A DNA stretch of 64,000 nucleotides, taken from positions 14,208 to 78,207 of the forward strand of contig JBNKZD010000243.1 in assembly GCA_050301235.1 (NCBI GenBank). Direction: 5' to 3'. A program made the translations under genes and the position numbers. The DNA comes from JAFGIN01 sp050301235 (GTDB lineage Bacteria > Fibrobacterota > Chitinivibrionia > Chitinivibrionales > Chitinispirillaceae). Shown here in pieces: positions 15,498 to 24,677 of the stretch (position 1 is its first letter; the number at the start of each line of letters is the position of its first letter). Below the pieces are notes generated by a model, which was not told the DNA's origin, did not search any database, and worked only from the letters and a program-made list of their open reading frames with translations.

Positions 15498-17239
15498 TTT
15501 GCACCTTTCAGGGAGTTCCATCGCATGGTAGCCCCGGATGGACGTGCGGTAAGTGTCAATTCAAGAAAGGAATTTATCGATACATACTGGGCAAAAAACT
15601 CCCGGAGTACTTCACCGAACAGATGCATATCGTCACCATCAGAAAAAGCTTTCTCTTCAATAGAGATTACAAATTCGATCCCTCTGACAATGCTTCCCTT
15701 ATGAAACATCTCTGCCGGCTGAAGTTTCACATCACTGATCGCTTCAATCCGTCGAACCCGCCCCTCACTTCTTGACCATTCATACAGCTTCAGAAATGTT
15801 TTCAAGCTCTCTGCAGACCCAAATGACGCATACGTTGCACCAAGATGAGACAAAAATGTCCAGAGGTAATCCTCATTGGGCGGGGGGGCTGATGGCAATG
15901 TCGGCCTGGTAATATTAGTAAACATCACGTAATCCGGAAAATCAACGCCCGGTTTGGAGATCATCCCCTCCCGAAGCTCATCACGAGGAAGCACACCGTT
16001 GGTGCACCAGGCTTCAATTGACAAATTTTCCTCATGAAGTACACTGTTGGCATCAAGCTGGTTACCACCAACCGAAATGCTGAGCTCTCGCTTACCGTTA
16101 AATCCTTGACGATAGTGCGAAGTATAGGTTCTCACATTCCTTTTCCCAATATTCTTAAACTGATAAAATGGCTCATAAACAAACCGCTCACCTGATTTTC
16201 TGTCAACCGATGCCACAGAAATAAGACTATGGACTACAGACCGCGAATCCGAAGCATCTGCCCGAACCAGATACTCAGTCAAACGACCGGTGTTGACTAC
16301 CGGCTCGGTATCGATTTTAAAAATGTTGACAATTGGAGCACAGTAGAGCTTGAAAATTTCCTGCCCGAACGGCTTATCCTGAGGAAAATCACAATCAAAA
16401 TAAAGGTTGACCGAAAAACGTGCAGGAGGCGGATCCAGCACTGGAGCTGTTGAAAGTCCGTTGATATCAAAAAACAGAAACTTTTCGGGAAAAACAAAAT
16501 ACTCCAGTAGAAGGGTATATCCCCAGAACCCGCGCGAGTCATGTGGAAGGAGCGATTCCTCTTTTTTAAATCCCCCAGCGGTAATAATCCTTGTCGGATC
16601 CAGGGGTAATATCTCACGCCCATTATCAAACGACAATTCAGCCCGCACCACGTGATGTGTCAGCAGTTCGTGAACAGCAAGTGCAGTTGGCGTTTCAGCA
16701 TGAATATACAGCCGCAACGGTTCAAGATTGAGATTCTGCCATTTTACTCCGGGATCTATCTGAAAATTGAATGCAATTGCCCCCTTTTTCCGGGTATCAG
16801 ACTTCTTATCAATTGACATAAAGCTTATCGGACTGAGCTGAATATCACTGGTAGTGACAAATTTACACGGAACAGCATCAGGACCAACTGCATTGGAAAG
16901 CAATCTGGAGCCTTTTGGCAACACCCGGGTTTCTTGAAGATGCCCCTTACGCGGTCGGAATTCTGCAATCGCCAGTGATGGTATCTCCATCAGAAAATGA
17001 GGCCAGAGTAGATTGATCAACCCTTCGGTGAGTTCCGGAAACCCATCATCGAGCTTTTCACGTATCCGCGCGGTTAAAAAAGCGAACCCTTCAAACAGTC
17101 GCTCGACATAGGGATCACGATCACCAACCGCATCGATATTTAAAAACTGTGCCCTGTCCGGATGTGCCCGCGCAAACTCCCGACCCGATTCATACAGATA
17201 GCGCAGTTCTTCCTCATAATAACGTTCAATTGCAGACAT
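15485..17239 (-). CDS. tssF: Type VI secretion baseplate protein TssF
   Basis: The 584-residue protein is typical of TssF (VasA/ImpG). It starts RYYEEELRYLYESGREFARAHPDRA and continues DPYVERLFEGFAFLTARIREKLDDGFPE. TssF forms the core of each baseplate wedge as a dimer with TssG. GGAGGG precedes the ATG by four bases, and the stop of tssE lies 12 bases upstream. The sequence is full length with no interruption, so the baseplate part of the system looks maintained. Confidence 0.93.
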   Translation of the reverse strand: MSAIERYYEEELRYLYESGREFARAHPDRAQFLNIDAVGDRDPYVERLFEGFAFLTARIREKLDDGFPELTEGLINLLWPHFLMEIPSLAIAEFRPRKGHLQETRVLPKGSRLLSNAVGPDAVPCKFVTTSDIQLSPISFMSIDKKSDTRKKGAIAFNFQIDPGVKWQNLNLEPLRLYIHAETPTALAVHELLTHHVVRAELSFDNGREILPLDPTRIITAGGFKKEESLLPHDSRGFWGYTLLLEYFVFPEKFLFFDINGLSTAPVLDPPPARFSVNLYFDCDFPQDKPFGQEIFKLYCAPIVNIFKIDTEPVVNTGRLTEYLVRADASDSRSVVHSLISVASVDRKSGERFVYEPFYQFKNIGKRNVRTYTSHYRQGFNGKRELSISVGGNQLDANSVLHEENLSIEAWCTNGVLPRDELREGMISKPGVDFPDYVMFTNITRPTLPSAPPPNEDYLWTFLSHLGATYASFGSAESLKTFLKLYEWSRSEGRVRRIEAISDVKLQPAEMFHKGSIVRGIEFVISIEEKAFSDGDDMHLFGEVLREFFAQYVSINSFLELTLTARPSGATMRWNSLKGAKWPV

Positions 17240-17251
17240 ATCCCTCCGCTA

Positions 17252-17671
17252 TCATTCCGGTTTTTTCCAGGGAGAAATCGATGACTTACCCTGACTGGTG
17301 AACGTCGTCTGAAACCGAACTGTCCCCCCACCCTTTATTTCTCCGGAAATAATGAATACAAGTTTAAATTTATCACCCTCAGCATCACGGGGCATCACTT
17401 TGATATTGATCATTCTGGGCTCATACATTTCGACGGTCTTTTTTATCGCATCCTGAAGCTCTTCGATACCATGCGGCATTTTGCGATAGATTTCGGAAAT
17501 ATCCGGCAGACCATACCCCTTCAGATGCCCGATACTCCCTTCACGGGTATTAAACATCCGGTTAAGATGATCCATAATCGACATAATGCGCCGGCTTTTC
17601 ACCGGAACAGCATCAACAGGCGTCTGATCCAGAAACTCCCCGGTAAGACTTTCGAACAACCCCTGTTTCAT
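17252..17671 (-). CDS. tssE: Type VI secretion baseplate protein TssE (gp25-like)
   Basis: The 139-residue protein is homologous to phage T4 gp25, with SIMDHLNRMFNTREGSIGHLKGYGLPDISEIY at residues 30-61, which contains the gp25 core. It connects the sheath to the baseplate. GGAGAGAAG precedes the ATG. It is the first gene of the visible T6SS block (tssE-tssF-tssG-tssH). No tssB, tssC, hcp, vgrG, tssK, tssJ, tssL or tssM lies within the window, so those parts must be encoded elsewhere if the system works. Confidence 0.9.
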   Translation of the reverse strand: MKQGLFESLTGEFLDQTPVDAVPVKSRRIMSIMDHLNRMFNTREGSIGHLKGYGLPDISEIYRKMPHGIEELQDAIKKTVEMYEPRMINIKVMPRDAEGDKFKLVFIISGEIKGGGTVRFQTTFTSQGKSSISPWKKPE

Positions 17672-17789
17672 CTTCTCTCCATCAATTTTTCCTTAACCCG
17701 AATCTGAGTAATCTAGTAAAATACATTTGATTAGATGAATATGGTATAGGGAAGTGAATACTTTGAATACTTTGTTTGTAATCGCGTTA

Positions 17790-18220
17790 ATTTTATATTA
17801 CCCCGTTTGGGGGAGGGGCTTGCGTTGTAGCAACGCACCCTCCCCCGCAAAAAGCCAAATGCCATTGATCGCATAACACATCATTTCCGCAAACAATGGC
17901 ATCTGTCTTTTTGACTCCCCACCCGATACGGAAGGTTTGCCACGATAAATTCTTCCTGGCGTCAGAATTTGTGGTCAAACCTCCCGTAGCGCCCTCTTTT
18001 ATGGATTATTTTTGGGGGTGATTATCGCGTTGTTACGTTATATGCGCTTACATTTCTTTTTTTATATAACATAAAATTAATATATTAGAGGGCATGGGGC
18101 TTAAATTTTCAATTTTCAACTGAAGAATTTAGGTTTTAAATCTTTGTATTTGTCCCGTTCGGGACAACATATTTATAGAAAGTATAATAAAAAGCATTTT
18201 TGTCCCGTAGGGACAATATA
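17790..18220. other. Hairpin-rich non-coding region upstream of the T6SS block
   Basis: Several strong hairpins follow each other. GGGGGAGGG...CCCTCCCCC at 17809-17846 carries an inner TGCGTTG/CAACGCA stem. ATGCCATTG/CAATGGCAT lies at about 17860-17905. A long imperfect stem at 17925-17990 has arms beginning ACGGAAGGTTTGCCAC and ending GTGGTCAAACCTCCCGT. Two short palindromes, TGTCCCGTTCGGGACA at 18151-18166 and TGTCCCGTAGGGACA at 18201-18215, follow. No ORF is supported. Confidence 0.65.
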
Positions 18221-18262
18221 TCCGCTATGTAACGGAACATTGGTTAGGTGTACCAAGGGTAA

Positions 18263-19420
18263 CTAAATCTTTGTTGCAGCTACAAATTGGCCAAGGGAAA
18301 GCAGGAAATCGGAGACCGGATAACATAATATCCCATCAATATCGTGTTTTTCGCTACCTCTGTAAAGAAGATATGGTTTGACCTCAGGATACTCCCGAAT
18401 AAACGATTTCAACCCGCGCAAATCTTCAGGGCGAATACGTGCTGAATTTTTTACTTCTAAGGCAACAAAACAATTTTCACCATAAACAATAAAATCTACC
18501 TCAGATCCATTTTTTGTTCGCCAGAAATATAATTTTACAGGCAAAAGTGCCGATTCGATCCAGGCTAGCAAGTTCTGATAAACAAGCGTTTCCAGTGTTA
18601 CACCAGCAATTTCCTCTGCTCTATCAAGTGGACCTGTCGGCCTGAGGGAACGGTACAGCCCGCAATCAAAAAAATAGAACTTTTCATGTGAGACAAGTTC
18701 GCGACTCGTTCGTTTGTGAAAACAGGGAAGTGTTTCAGCAATCAGTAAATCCTTTAGGATTGCAACATAGTTTCTGACACTATTTGCATGAACCTGACAT
18801 TCTCGCGAAATATTTGCTACATTGAGAATACTTCCCTGAGAAAAACTGATTGCTTCAAGGAATCGTACAAAGTTGTCAATATTTCGCACAATTGCCTCAG
18901 ATTTAACCTCCTGATCCAAGTATACATTGATATACCCGTCAAGCGCATCCTTCGGCTCGCGAGCATTAAAAACAACCGGAATCAGACCTGTAGAAAGTGC
19001 AGTTTCAAGTGAAAACTGATCTTTCAACTCCAAAGCTGTAAATGGATGCATACGCCGAACACCAGCTCTTCCCCCAAGCATATCAGCATTGCTCCGTTTC
19101 AACTTTCGAGCACTTGACCCGGTTAAAATGAATTGAATATCTGGACAGGATTCAATTATTGCGTGTACTTCTTGTAAAATCTGTGGTACTAATTGCACTT
19201 CATCAATAATAAAAACAGTCTTATCAGAATTTGCTTTGACCAGACTCCGCAAGCGTTCAGGTTGTGCGAGATATTGTCTGTAGAGTTCCGGTAACAGAAG
19301 ATCTACAATAACAGCATCAGGAAAACAATCACGTAACCAGGTAGTTTTACCTGTACCTCGGGGTCCAAATAAGAAAAAATGCTGCTTGATAGGCAGCAGA
19401 TGCCTTTTAAAATGCTTCAT
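18263..19420 (-). CDS. DUF4143-type AAA ATPase, second copy
   Basis: The 385-residue protein has a P-loop at residues 18-26 (FGPRGTGKT), IIDEVQLVPQIL as Walker B, and TGSSARKLKRSNADMLGGRA as the sensor segment characteristic of the family. A winged helix and a C-terminal PD-(D/E)xK-like region (YFWRTKNGSEVDFIVYG ... ALEVKNSARI) follow. It differs in subfamily from the copy at 10266 and is not a local duplication. Such ATPases are common in accessory DNA, often near toxin-antitoxin genes, as here. Confidence 0.87.
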   Translation of the reverse strand: MKHFKRHLLPIKQHFFLFGPRGTGKTTWLRDCFPDAVIVDLLLPELYRQYLAQPERLRSLVKANSDKTVFIIDEVQLVPQILQEVHAIIESCPDIQFILTGSSARKLKRSNADMLGGRAGVRRMHPFTALELKDQFSLETALSTGLIPVVFNAREPKDALDGYINVYLDQEVKSEAIVRNIDNFVRFLEAISFSQGSILNVANISRECQVHANSVRNYVAILKDLLIAETLPCFHKRTSRELVSHEKFYFFDCGLYRSLRPTGPLDRAEEIAGVTLETLVYQNLLAWIESALLPVKLYFWRTKNGSEVDFIVYGENCFVALEVKNSARIRPEDLRGLKSFIREYPEVKPYLLYRGSEKHDIDGILCYPVSDFLLSLGQFVAATKI

Positions 19421-19573
19421 AATTATAAATATACATCACCAATGTAGAAAAGGAAGGAAATTTTACATTAACGTTGTGTTTTTTCTATTATTTATTTTTC
19501 CCGGGATCAAAAATTCCATTATACTATGCAATAATATGTAGATTATTTTGATGTATAAAAACACAGGAGAGTC

Positions 19574-19782
19574 ATGGCGGATTTTGTTACGATTTCAGAA
19601 AAATTTCAAATTGTGATTCCTGAAAAAATCAGGCGTAATTTAAATCTTCGCCCGACTCAAAAAGTTCAGGTCTTTCAGTTTATGTGTCCAATCGAAGTTG
19701 TTCCTGTCAGGCGATCGAGGAAATGCGAGGTTATGTTAAAGGGATTAATGTGGCTTTCAACAGGGATCAAGACAGATTCTGA
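19574..19782 (+). pseudogene. VapB-like AbrB-fold antitoxin gene broken by a 1-base deletion
   Basis: The first 44 residues (VTISEKFQIVIPEKIRRNLN and on) match the intact antitoxin at 20210-20416 closely. At 19712-19713 one base is missing relative to that copy, and the continuation MRGYVKGINVAFNRDQDRF stands in another frame, ending in TGA at 19780-19782. As written, the ORF instead runs on with an unrelated tail to 19798. AGGAGAG precedes the ATG. No toxin gene follows, so this is a remnant of a second vapBC pair or an orphan antitoxin. Confidence 0.75.
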
Positions 19783-19834
19783 ATTGTGCCAATTCTAATT
19801 GAAACGTAATTGGCAATTTATTTCACCAGATAAC

Positions 19835-20020
19835 TCACCCCAATGTTTTCGCCAGCTCTTGATCCATCCGTAGAAATTCATTGGCAACAGTTGATGTATC
19901 AGACTTCTTTTTCCTGACTATTTTTTCAACAAATTCCATGTTGTCATTATCGAGGTATACAGGGATCTGTATCTTCATATTTTTTAAAAAATCGACCTCG
20001 TACACCTTTTGAAAAGTCAT
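19835..20020 (-). CDS. Small protein of unknown function, possible antitoxin
   Basis: The 61-residue hydrophilic protein carries MKIQIPVYLDNDNMEFVEKI followed by KKKSDTSTVANEFLRMDQ. A beta-strand start followed by two helices would fit a ribbon-helix-helix-like antitoxin, but no toxin is adjacent. It lies between the two vapB copies on the opposite strand. Codon use looks like that of a real gene. The function is not recognised. Confidence 0.45.
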   Translation of the reverse strand: MTFQKVYEVDFLKNMKIQIPVYLDNDNMEFVEKIVRKKKSDTSTVANEFLRMDQELAKTLG

Positions 20021-20209
20021 ATTCTTTTTTCATTTAATTCCACTCCGATATTGCTCAATTCGCCTGAATAATATAATCCGTATCGAAGCTCTTAATGTAA
20101 GTTCCAGTATTTTACCCTTTTTAGAATCAAAAAGTTAAATATGTTTCTGTTGTAATACGTAATCACTATCGATTATATTAATGTATAACAAAAAAAATGG
20201 AGTGTGACT

Positions 20210-20416
20210 ATGGAATCTGTTACTATTTCACCCAAATTTCAAGTTGTGATCCCTCAGAAAATTAGACGCGCTTTAAACCTTCATCCGGGGCAAAAAGTTC
20301 AGGTCATACAATTTAAAGATAGAGTTGAACTAGTTCCTATAAAGCCAATTGAGGAGATGCGGGGGTTTGTAAAGGGAATTAATGTCGACTTCGACAGAGA
20401 TGAAGATAGAGTATGA
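20210..20416 (+). CDS. vapB: VapB-type antitoxin, AbrB/SpoVT fold
   Basis: The protein is about 68 residues from the ATG at 20210, which has GGAG seven bases upstream. The swapped-hairpin AbrB fold is shown by VTISPKFQVVIPQKIRRALN and HPGQKVQVIQFKDRVELVPI, and a C-terminal toxin-binding tail by MRGFVKGINVDFDRDEDRV. It neutralises the PIN toxin encoded next and would autoregulate the pair. The last codon overlaps the toxin start (ATGA), the usual coupled arrangement. Confidence 0.88.
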   Translation: MESVTISPKFQVVIPQKIRRALNLHPGQKVQVIQFKDRVELVPIKPIEEMRGFVKGINVDFDRDEDRV

Positions 20417-20790
20417 ATCTCGTCGATTCTTCAGGCTGGCTTGCCTTTTTTTCCGACAACTGTAATGCAAATAATTTTTTGTTGCCGATAACAAATGTAA
20501 ATGTATTACTCATTCCCACCATTGTCATCTATGAAGTTTTCAAAGTGATATTAAGAGAGAGAGGGGAGCAGGATGCAATAATTGTCCAGGCACATTTGCA
20601 ACAAGGAACTGTCATCGAACTTTCTTCAGAGACTGCATTACACGCTTCAAAAATAAGCCTGGATTATCGGCTTCCTATGGCAGACAGTATTATTTATGCG
20701 ACTGCACTCGAACATGATGCAACGATCTGGACACAAGATGAACATTTTAAAGATTTGAAAAATGTCAAATATTTTCAATATAAACAATGA
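20413..20790 (+). CDS. vapC: VapC-type PIN-domain ribonuclease toxin
   Basis: The 125-residue PIN-domain protein has the first acidic residue in MNLVDSSGWLAFF, a glutamate in IVIYEVFKV, and the later aspartates in RLPMADSIIYATALEHDATIWTQDEHF. These make up the metal-binding quartet of a PIN nuclease. VapC toxins cleave specific tRNAs or rRNA. The gene overlaps its antitoxin by four bases. The radical SAM gene begins 12 bases after its stop, possibly on the same transcript. Confidence 0.88.
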   Translation: MNLVDSSGWLAFFSDNCNANNFLLPITNVNVLLIPTIVIYEVFKVILRERGEQDAIIVQAHLQQGTVIELSSETALHASKISLDYRLPMADSIIYATALEHDATIWTQDEHFKDLKNVKYFQYKQ

Positions 20791-20802
20791 AATGGAGCAT
20801 GA

Positions 20803-21849
20803 ATGTTAAACCATTTCAAACGGTTTCTTCCTTCAAACCTTATCGGCTTTCTGCAGAATTACCGATACAAATACCTTTTATCTAATAACAGGTACTTTAA
20901 AGCCATAAAAGGGATCACTCTCGAAGTCTCCGATATCTGTAACCTTCACTGCCCGATGTGTGGAATACCCGAAATAAAGCGAAAAAAGGGCCTCATGAGC
21001 TATGATAATTTCTGTACGATTGCACAGAAACTCCCACCAGATCTTAAAATGCTTAAACTGACTTATGCCGGTGAACCACTGTTAAATAACGACATCTTTA
21101 AAATGATCCACCATTACCGACAAATCAACGGCTCCGCCTGGATACGGATCAGTACCAATGGAACACGACTTCAGAATTTTTCGTTAGATGAGATTCTCAC
21201 CTCAGGGGTAAGCCAGATTGATATAGCCATTGAAGGCGCAACCGCTGCAACCCACCAGGCTTATCGACGCGGCAGCGATTTTGAATCTATTTGCCAGAAT
21301 GTTAAAAAATTGTGCGAAAGAAAAAAAGAGCTGAAATTAGACAAACCACTCATTGTCCAGATGACCCTGCTTTCAAAAAATGCAGCCAGAGAACTTGATG
21401 ACATTAAGCAGCTGGCAAAAAACCTTGGTGTCGACGAGCTTCATCTTCGCTACATGGCGATTCCGGGACTTGGCAAAAAAGACAGTGATCTCAAAGACTC
21501 TGTTTACAGCTACTTAGAAAAAGACGAACGCAGCAAATGGATCGATGAGTTTCTTCCTCCCCCCCCCTATTCGCTTTATGACAAAGACGGTGATGACTAT
21601 ATCATCTCCCAGGAAGTCCCCCACTGCGGTTCATTTCTCACCCCAATTATTTATTTCAATGGGGATGTCTCGGTGTGCTGTTTTGATGGTGAAGGACAAC
21701 ATGTGTTTGGTAATCTTCTGAATGAGGATTTTGAAACAGTGATGAAACGGATGCCTGCGAAGCAGGTATACAAAAGATCGCTTGAACTATGTAGCAGTTG
21801 TATAATTAGTCAAAAAGGGATGAACTTTGAAGTGATAAGGGATGTATAA
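20803..21849 (+). CDS. Radical SAM protein with SPASM-type C-terminal cluster domain
   Basis: In this 348-residue protein the radical SAM cysteines are C46, C50 and C53 (ICNLHCPMCG). A beta/alpha barrel follows (ISTNGTRL, DIAIEGATAATH). The C-terminal region holds further cysteines (HCGSFLT, VSVCCFDG, CSSC) that would bind an auxiliary iron-sulphur cluster. Proteins of this type modify peptides or sugars. The nearby genes give no substrate peptide, and no small precursor gene is visible. GGAG precedes the ATG. The exact reaction is unknown. Confidence 0.85.
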   Translation: MLNHFKRFLPSNLIGFLQNYRYKYLLSNNRYFKAIKGITLEVSDICNLHCPMCGIPEIKRKKGLMSYDNFCTIAQKLPPDLKMLKLTYAGEPLLNNDIFKMIHHYRQINGSAWIRISTNGTRLQNFSLDEILTSGVSQIDIAIEGATAATHQAYRRGSDFESICQNVKKLCERKKELKLDKPLIVQMTLLSKNAARELDDIKQLAKNLGVDELHLRYMAIPGLGKKDSDLKDSVYSYLEKDERSKWIDEFLPPPPYSLYDKDGDDYIISQEVPHCGSFLTPIIYFNGDVSVCCFDGEGQHVFGNLLNEDFETVMKRMPAKQVYKRSLELCSSCIISQKGMNFEVIRDV

Positions 21850-21892
21850 ACAACATAACGCATCAGAACGACAATTGCAAAAGTCTGCATAT

Positions 21893-21990
21893 TTCTCAGC
21901 CCCTATCCCATCCTTCCCCCGTTAACGGGGGACCACGAAGTGGCAGCGAAGCTAACGTGCTGAAGGCGGATGGGGGAACGCGAAAAATGC
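21893..21990. repeat. Palindromic intergenic element between convergent genes
   Basis: CCCCCGTTAACGGGGG at 21916-21931 is a perfect 16-base palindrome. It is framed by CCCATCC at 21907-21913 and GGATGGGGG at about 21968-21976, giving a larger nested stem. It sits between the radical SAM and pbpC genes, which converge, and may also help termination. Confidence 0.6.
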
Positions 21991-22034
21991 AATGGAACCA
22001 AAATGTTCATTATTGACACGTTTCTGCAGTTTAT

Positions 22035-24491
22035 TCAAAAAATCTCCACAACAACAAGCCTACTGAAAAACGGGGTCCCCGGAACACTTGCTTTAAATTC
22101 AAATGTCCCCTTCTCCATCGGCCACTTGAACACCTCTGATGCAGGCTGCACTACCTGCTCTTTTCCATTGACTAACCACATAACATTCCGGCTTTCAGGT
22201 ACAACTCTGCAGGTTATCGGTAAATATCCCTGTGCATCCGGCATTTCAGGATCTTTAAAAAATCGTGAACCTGATCGGGGCCAGGTAATCTGAACAAAAA
22301 AGGTGTCAATCACCGATTCCGATCCGCACAGTGGGCTGTATCGTTGCGGAGGAACCGGAAGTCCCTTTACTTTAGCCCATTCTTCAAATTCAAGCGGCAA
22401 GACAATAAATGATTGATATTCAATATGATCAGTACATCCCGGAACAGCCAGCAACTTATTTCTCGTGTCAACTGCAATTACCTGCATCACATTGCTGAAC
22501 TCAACCGGCTCAGTACCCGGTTTGAAATATTCTGCCGAAGTATACGGGGTATTCCGGTCTGCTTTCTTTCCCGTTAATACACAGATGTTTTGTTGAATGT
22601 AGTCGTCTGGCGGACTGAAACCATTTTTTTCGGTCCCTGTTATCCTCCCTGGATGCAATCGCTCAAGTATATTCTTTACAAGAGGTGCCGGGCCGGTATA
22701 ACCGCTGATATTTTTCATCGGATGATTATCCACATTACCCATCCATGCACCAACCAGATAGGTATCGCTCCATGCTACGCACCATGCATCTCGGTAACCC
22801 TCTGAAGTACCAGTTTTAACAGCCGCACTAAAAGGATACTCAAGATTTCCACCACGGGGAAAGGTTGGCAACCGGGCCTGAGGATCTGACAGGAACAGCT
22901 GTACCATTGAAGCAATATCCGATGGTATTACTTTTTTGCCTGAACCGATAGTATCATCACAAAACCAGGACAGATTTCGAACTATACCGTTGTTTCCAAG
23001 GCTGAGATAGGCTCTGCATATCGATTGCAATGAGCAGTAAAGCCCCCCGATTGATAAACCCAGACCATAATATTCGGCGAGTCCATCATCATTTGTTAAT
23101 TCAAGATCAATTAATCTCCTGTACATCAAGTTAACACCAACAGCTTTCAGTACATGGACCGCAGGGATGTTTCGACTGTTGGCAAGTGCGGTTTTATACA
23201 ACACCGGTCCAAGATAATCATGGTCACAGTTTTCCGGAATAAATGAGCGATGGTCACTGCCGAAGTCAAAATTCATATCAGTCAGAATAGTTGCTGCAGT
23301 AAAATCACAATTTTCCATCCCCATTGCATAGATAAAGGGTTTCAGAAGGCTTCCGGTCGATCGGGGCATTGCGCCGCAATCGATCGCACCACCAGTACTC
23401 TGATCAAAGTAATCATCAGAACCGATATATGCAAGAACCTGTGCAGTTGCACGGTCGATCACCATAACCGCAGCATTTCCTGCATCACAGGAGATAAGAT
23501 TTTCAAGCTGAGTGCTAACTTCACCAACAACCATCCGCTGGATATCGAGATCGATACTCACTTTTCTCAAGGGAAATAATGGTGCACATTTTCCTGCATA
23601 AAATGACTTTTCATAATTCAGAATAGCATGAATATTCGGAAGGTCACGATACTGTTTATTCGGGATTTTGATATAGTTAAGTTCTGTCAATGCATCAGTG
23701 TACTCCGTTTTTGTAATCCACTTATACATATAACACCGTTTAAGAATGAACCGCGCGCGTTGTATCGCATTTTTAAAACCGGAAAACCGGTACAGGTTCA
23801 TCCGTGCCGGAGCACGTGGAATAGCGATCATCAAAGCACTCTGTGCAAGACTGAGATCATCAACAGGCTTCTGGAAGTATTTACGTGCGGCACAACCGAT
23901 ACCGAAGGTCCTGTTTCCATAAGGTGCAATGGTTAGATATTGCCTGAGTACCCTCTCCTTACCATAAAATAATGTGATCCAGAGCGCCGTAAATGAATCC
24001 TCAACTTTAGTAAACCATGTACTCCCCCCTCCCCGTTGCATTCGTGCAACCTGCATCGCTATCGTTGAAGCCCCGGAGTACCCGTTTTTCCTGAAATAAT
24101 TTGTAAAAATCGCCCGCACTACCGATTTGATATCAACCCCTGAATGAGTGTCAAATCTGCGATCTTCGGCCGCAAGCACAGTTTTCCGCACGTTTGGAGG
24201 AATTTTTTGTGGAAGTGGCCAGAAACCCAGTTGTTTTTCCCGGTTTTCGCATTCTGCAAAGAAACGGTCGTTTCTGTCATGAAGGATCCAGGAGAATTCA
24301 TGGTTCCGAATAGTGATAGAAAATAGACTCAAGAGAAATGCTGAAAAAATTATAAGAACAGGGATAAGAAGCAGGGAACATAAAACTGCAGTGAGCGGTT
24401 TCGAATAGATCTTTTGAAAAAACCTTTGTATCAGTCTTGCTCTACGAATAGTATTATTAATAAGATCTTCTAATTTAATCACAAACTTCAT
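22035..24491 (-). CDS. pbpC: Penicillin-binding protein 1C
   Basis: The protein is about 818 residues from the ATG at 24491; a GTG six codons earlier is the alternative. One membrane helix lies near residues 32-60. The glycosyltransferase domain has AAEDRRFDTHSGVD, with its catalytic Glu at about 109. The transpeptidase domain has SxxK at about 378-381 (STGSLLKP), SRN (NSRNIPAVH) and KTG at about 559 (VKTGTSEG). A C-terminal BiPBP_C domain (RNVMWLVNGKEQ) completes it. PBP1C polymerises and cross-links glycan and is classically encoded next to bacterial alpha-2-macroglobulin, as here. Confidence 0.93.
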   Translation of the reverse strand: MKFVIKLEDLINNTIRRARLIQRFFQKIYSKPLTAVLCSLLLIPVLIIFSAFLLSLFSITIRNHEFSWILHDRNDRFFAECENREKQLGFWPLPQKIPPNVRKTVLAAEDRRFDTHSGVDIKSVVRAIFTNYFRKNGYSGASTIAMQVARMQRGGGSTWFTKVEDSFTALWITLFYGKERVLRQYLTIAPYGNRTFGIGCAARKYFQKPVDDLSLAQSALMIAIPRAPARMNLYRFSGFKNAIQRARFILKRCYMYKWITKTEYTDALTELNYIKIPNKQYRDLPNIHAILNYEKSFYAGKCAPLFPLRKVSIDLDIQRMVVGEVSTQLENLISCDAGNAAVMVIDRATAQVLAYIGSDDYFDQSTGGAIDCGAMPRSTGSLLKPFIYAMGMENCDFTAATILTDMNFDFGSDHRSFIPENCDHDYLGPVLYKTALANSRNIPAVHVLKAVGVNLMYRRLIDLELTNDDGLAEYYGLGLSIGGLYCSLQSICRAYLSLGNNGIVRNLSWFCDDTIGSGKKVIPSDIASMVQLFLSDPQARLPTFPRGGNLEYPFSAAVKTGTSEGYRDAWCVAWSDTYLVGAWMGNVDNHPMKNISGYTGPAPLVKNILERLHPGRITGTEKNGFSPPDDYIQQNICVLTGKKADRNTPYTSAEYFKPGTEPVEFSNVMQVIAVDTRNKLLAVPGCTDHIEYQSFIVLPLEFEEWAKVKGLPVPPQRYSPLCGSESVIDTFFVQITWPRSGSRFFKDPEMPDAQGYLPITCRVVPESRNVMWLVNGKEQVVQPASEVFKWPMEKGTFEFKASVPGTPFFSRLVVVEIF

Positions 24492-24544
24492 TTTTAGCGC
24501 AGAGAACACAAAACGTTAATTTTTAACGCGTATACAAGCTGTTT

Positions 24545-24672
24545 TTTACAATCATGCACTCAAGTGCATGCCACCCATCGTTGAGCGAAATATTGTGTCC
24601 GGTCGTTGAGCGGAGTCGAAACGACCGGTGCGTGCTCACTTCGACTTCGCTCAGTGAGCGCTTTGAGTTATT
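24545..24672. repeat. Palindromic repeat between the macroglobulin and pbpC genes
   Basis: The 24598-24627 segment GGTCGTTGAG..., ending AACGACC, is a hairpin. It is followed by GCTCACTTCGACTTCGCTCAGTGAGC at about 24634-24659, whose ends also pair. It belongs to the same broad class as the repeats at 9365 and 14440 and lies between two genes of one operon. Confidence 0.65.
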
Positions 24673-24677
24673 CACAT

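Noticed and set aside
19574..19798. Intact 74-residue antitoxin
   Set aside because: The last 30 residues do not match the paralogue, while the other frame does; a one-base loss explains it.
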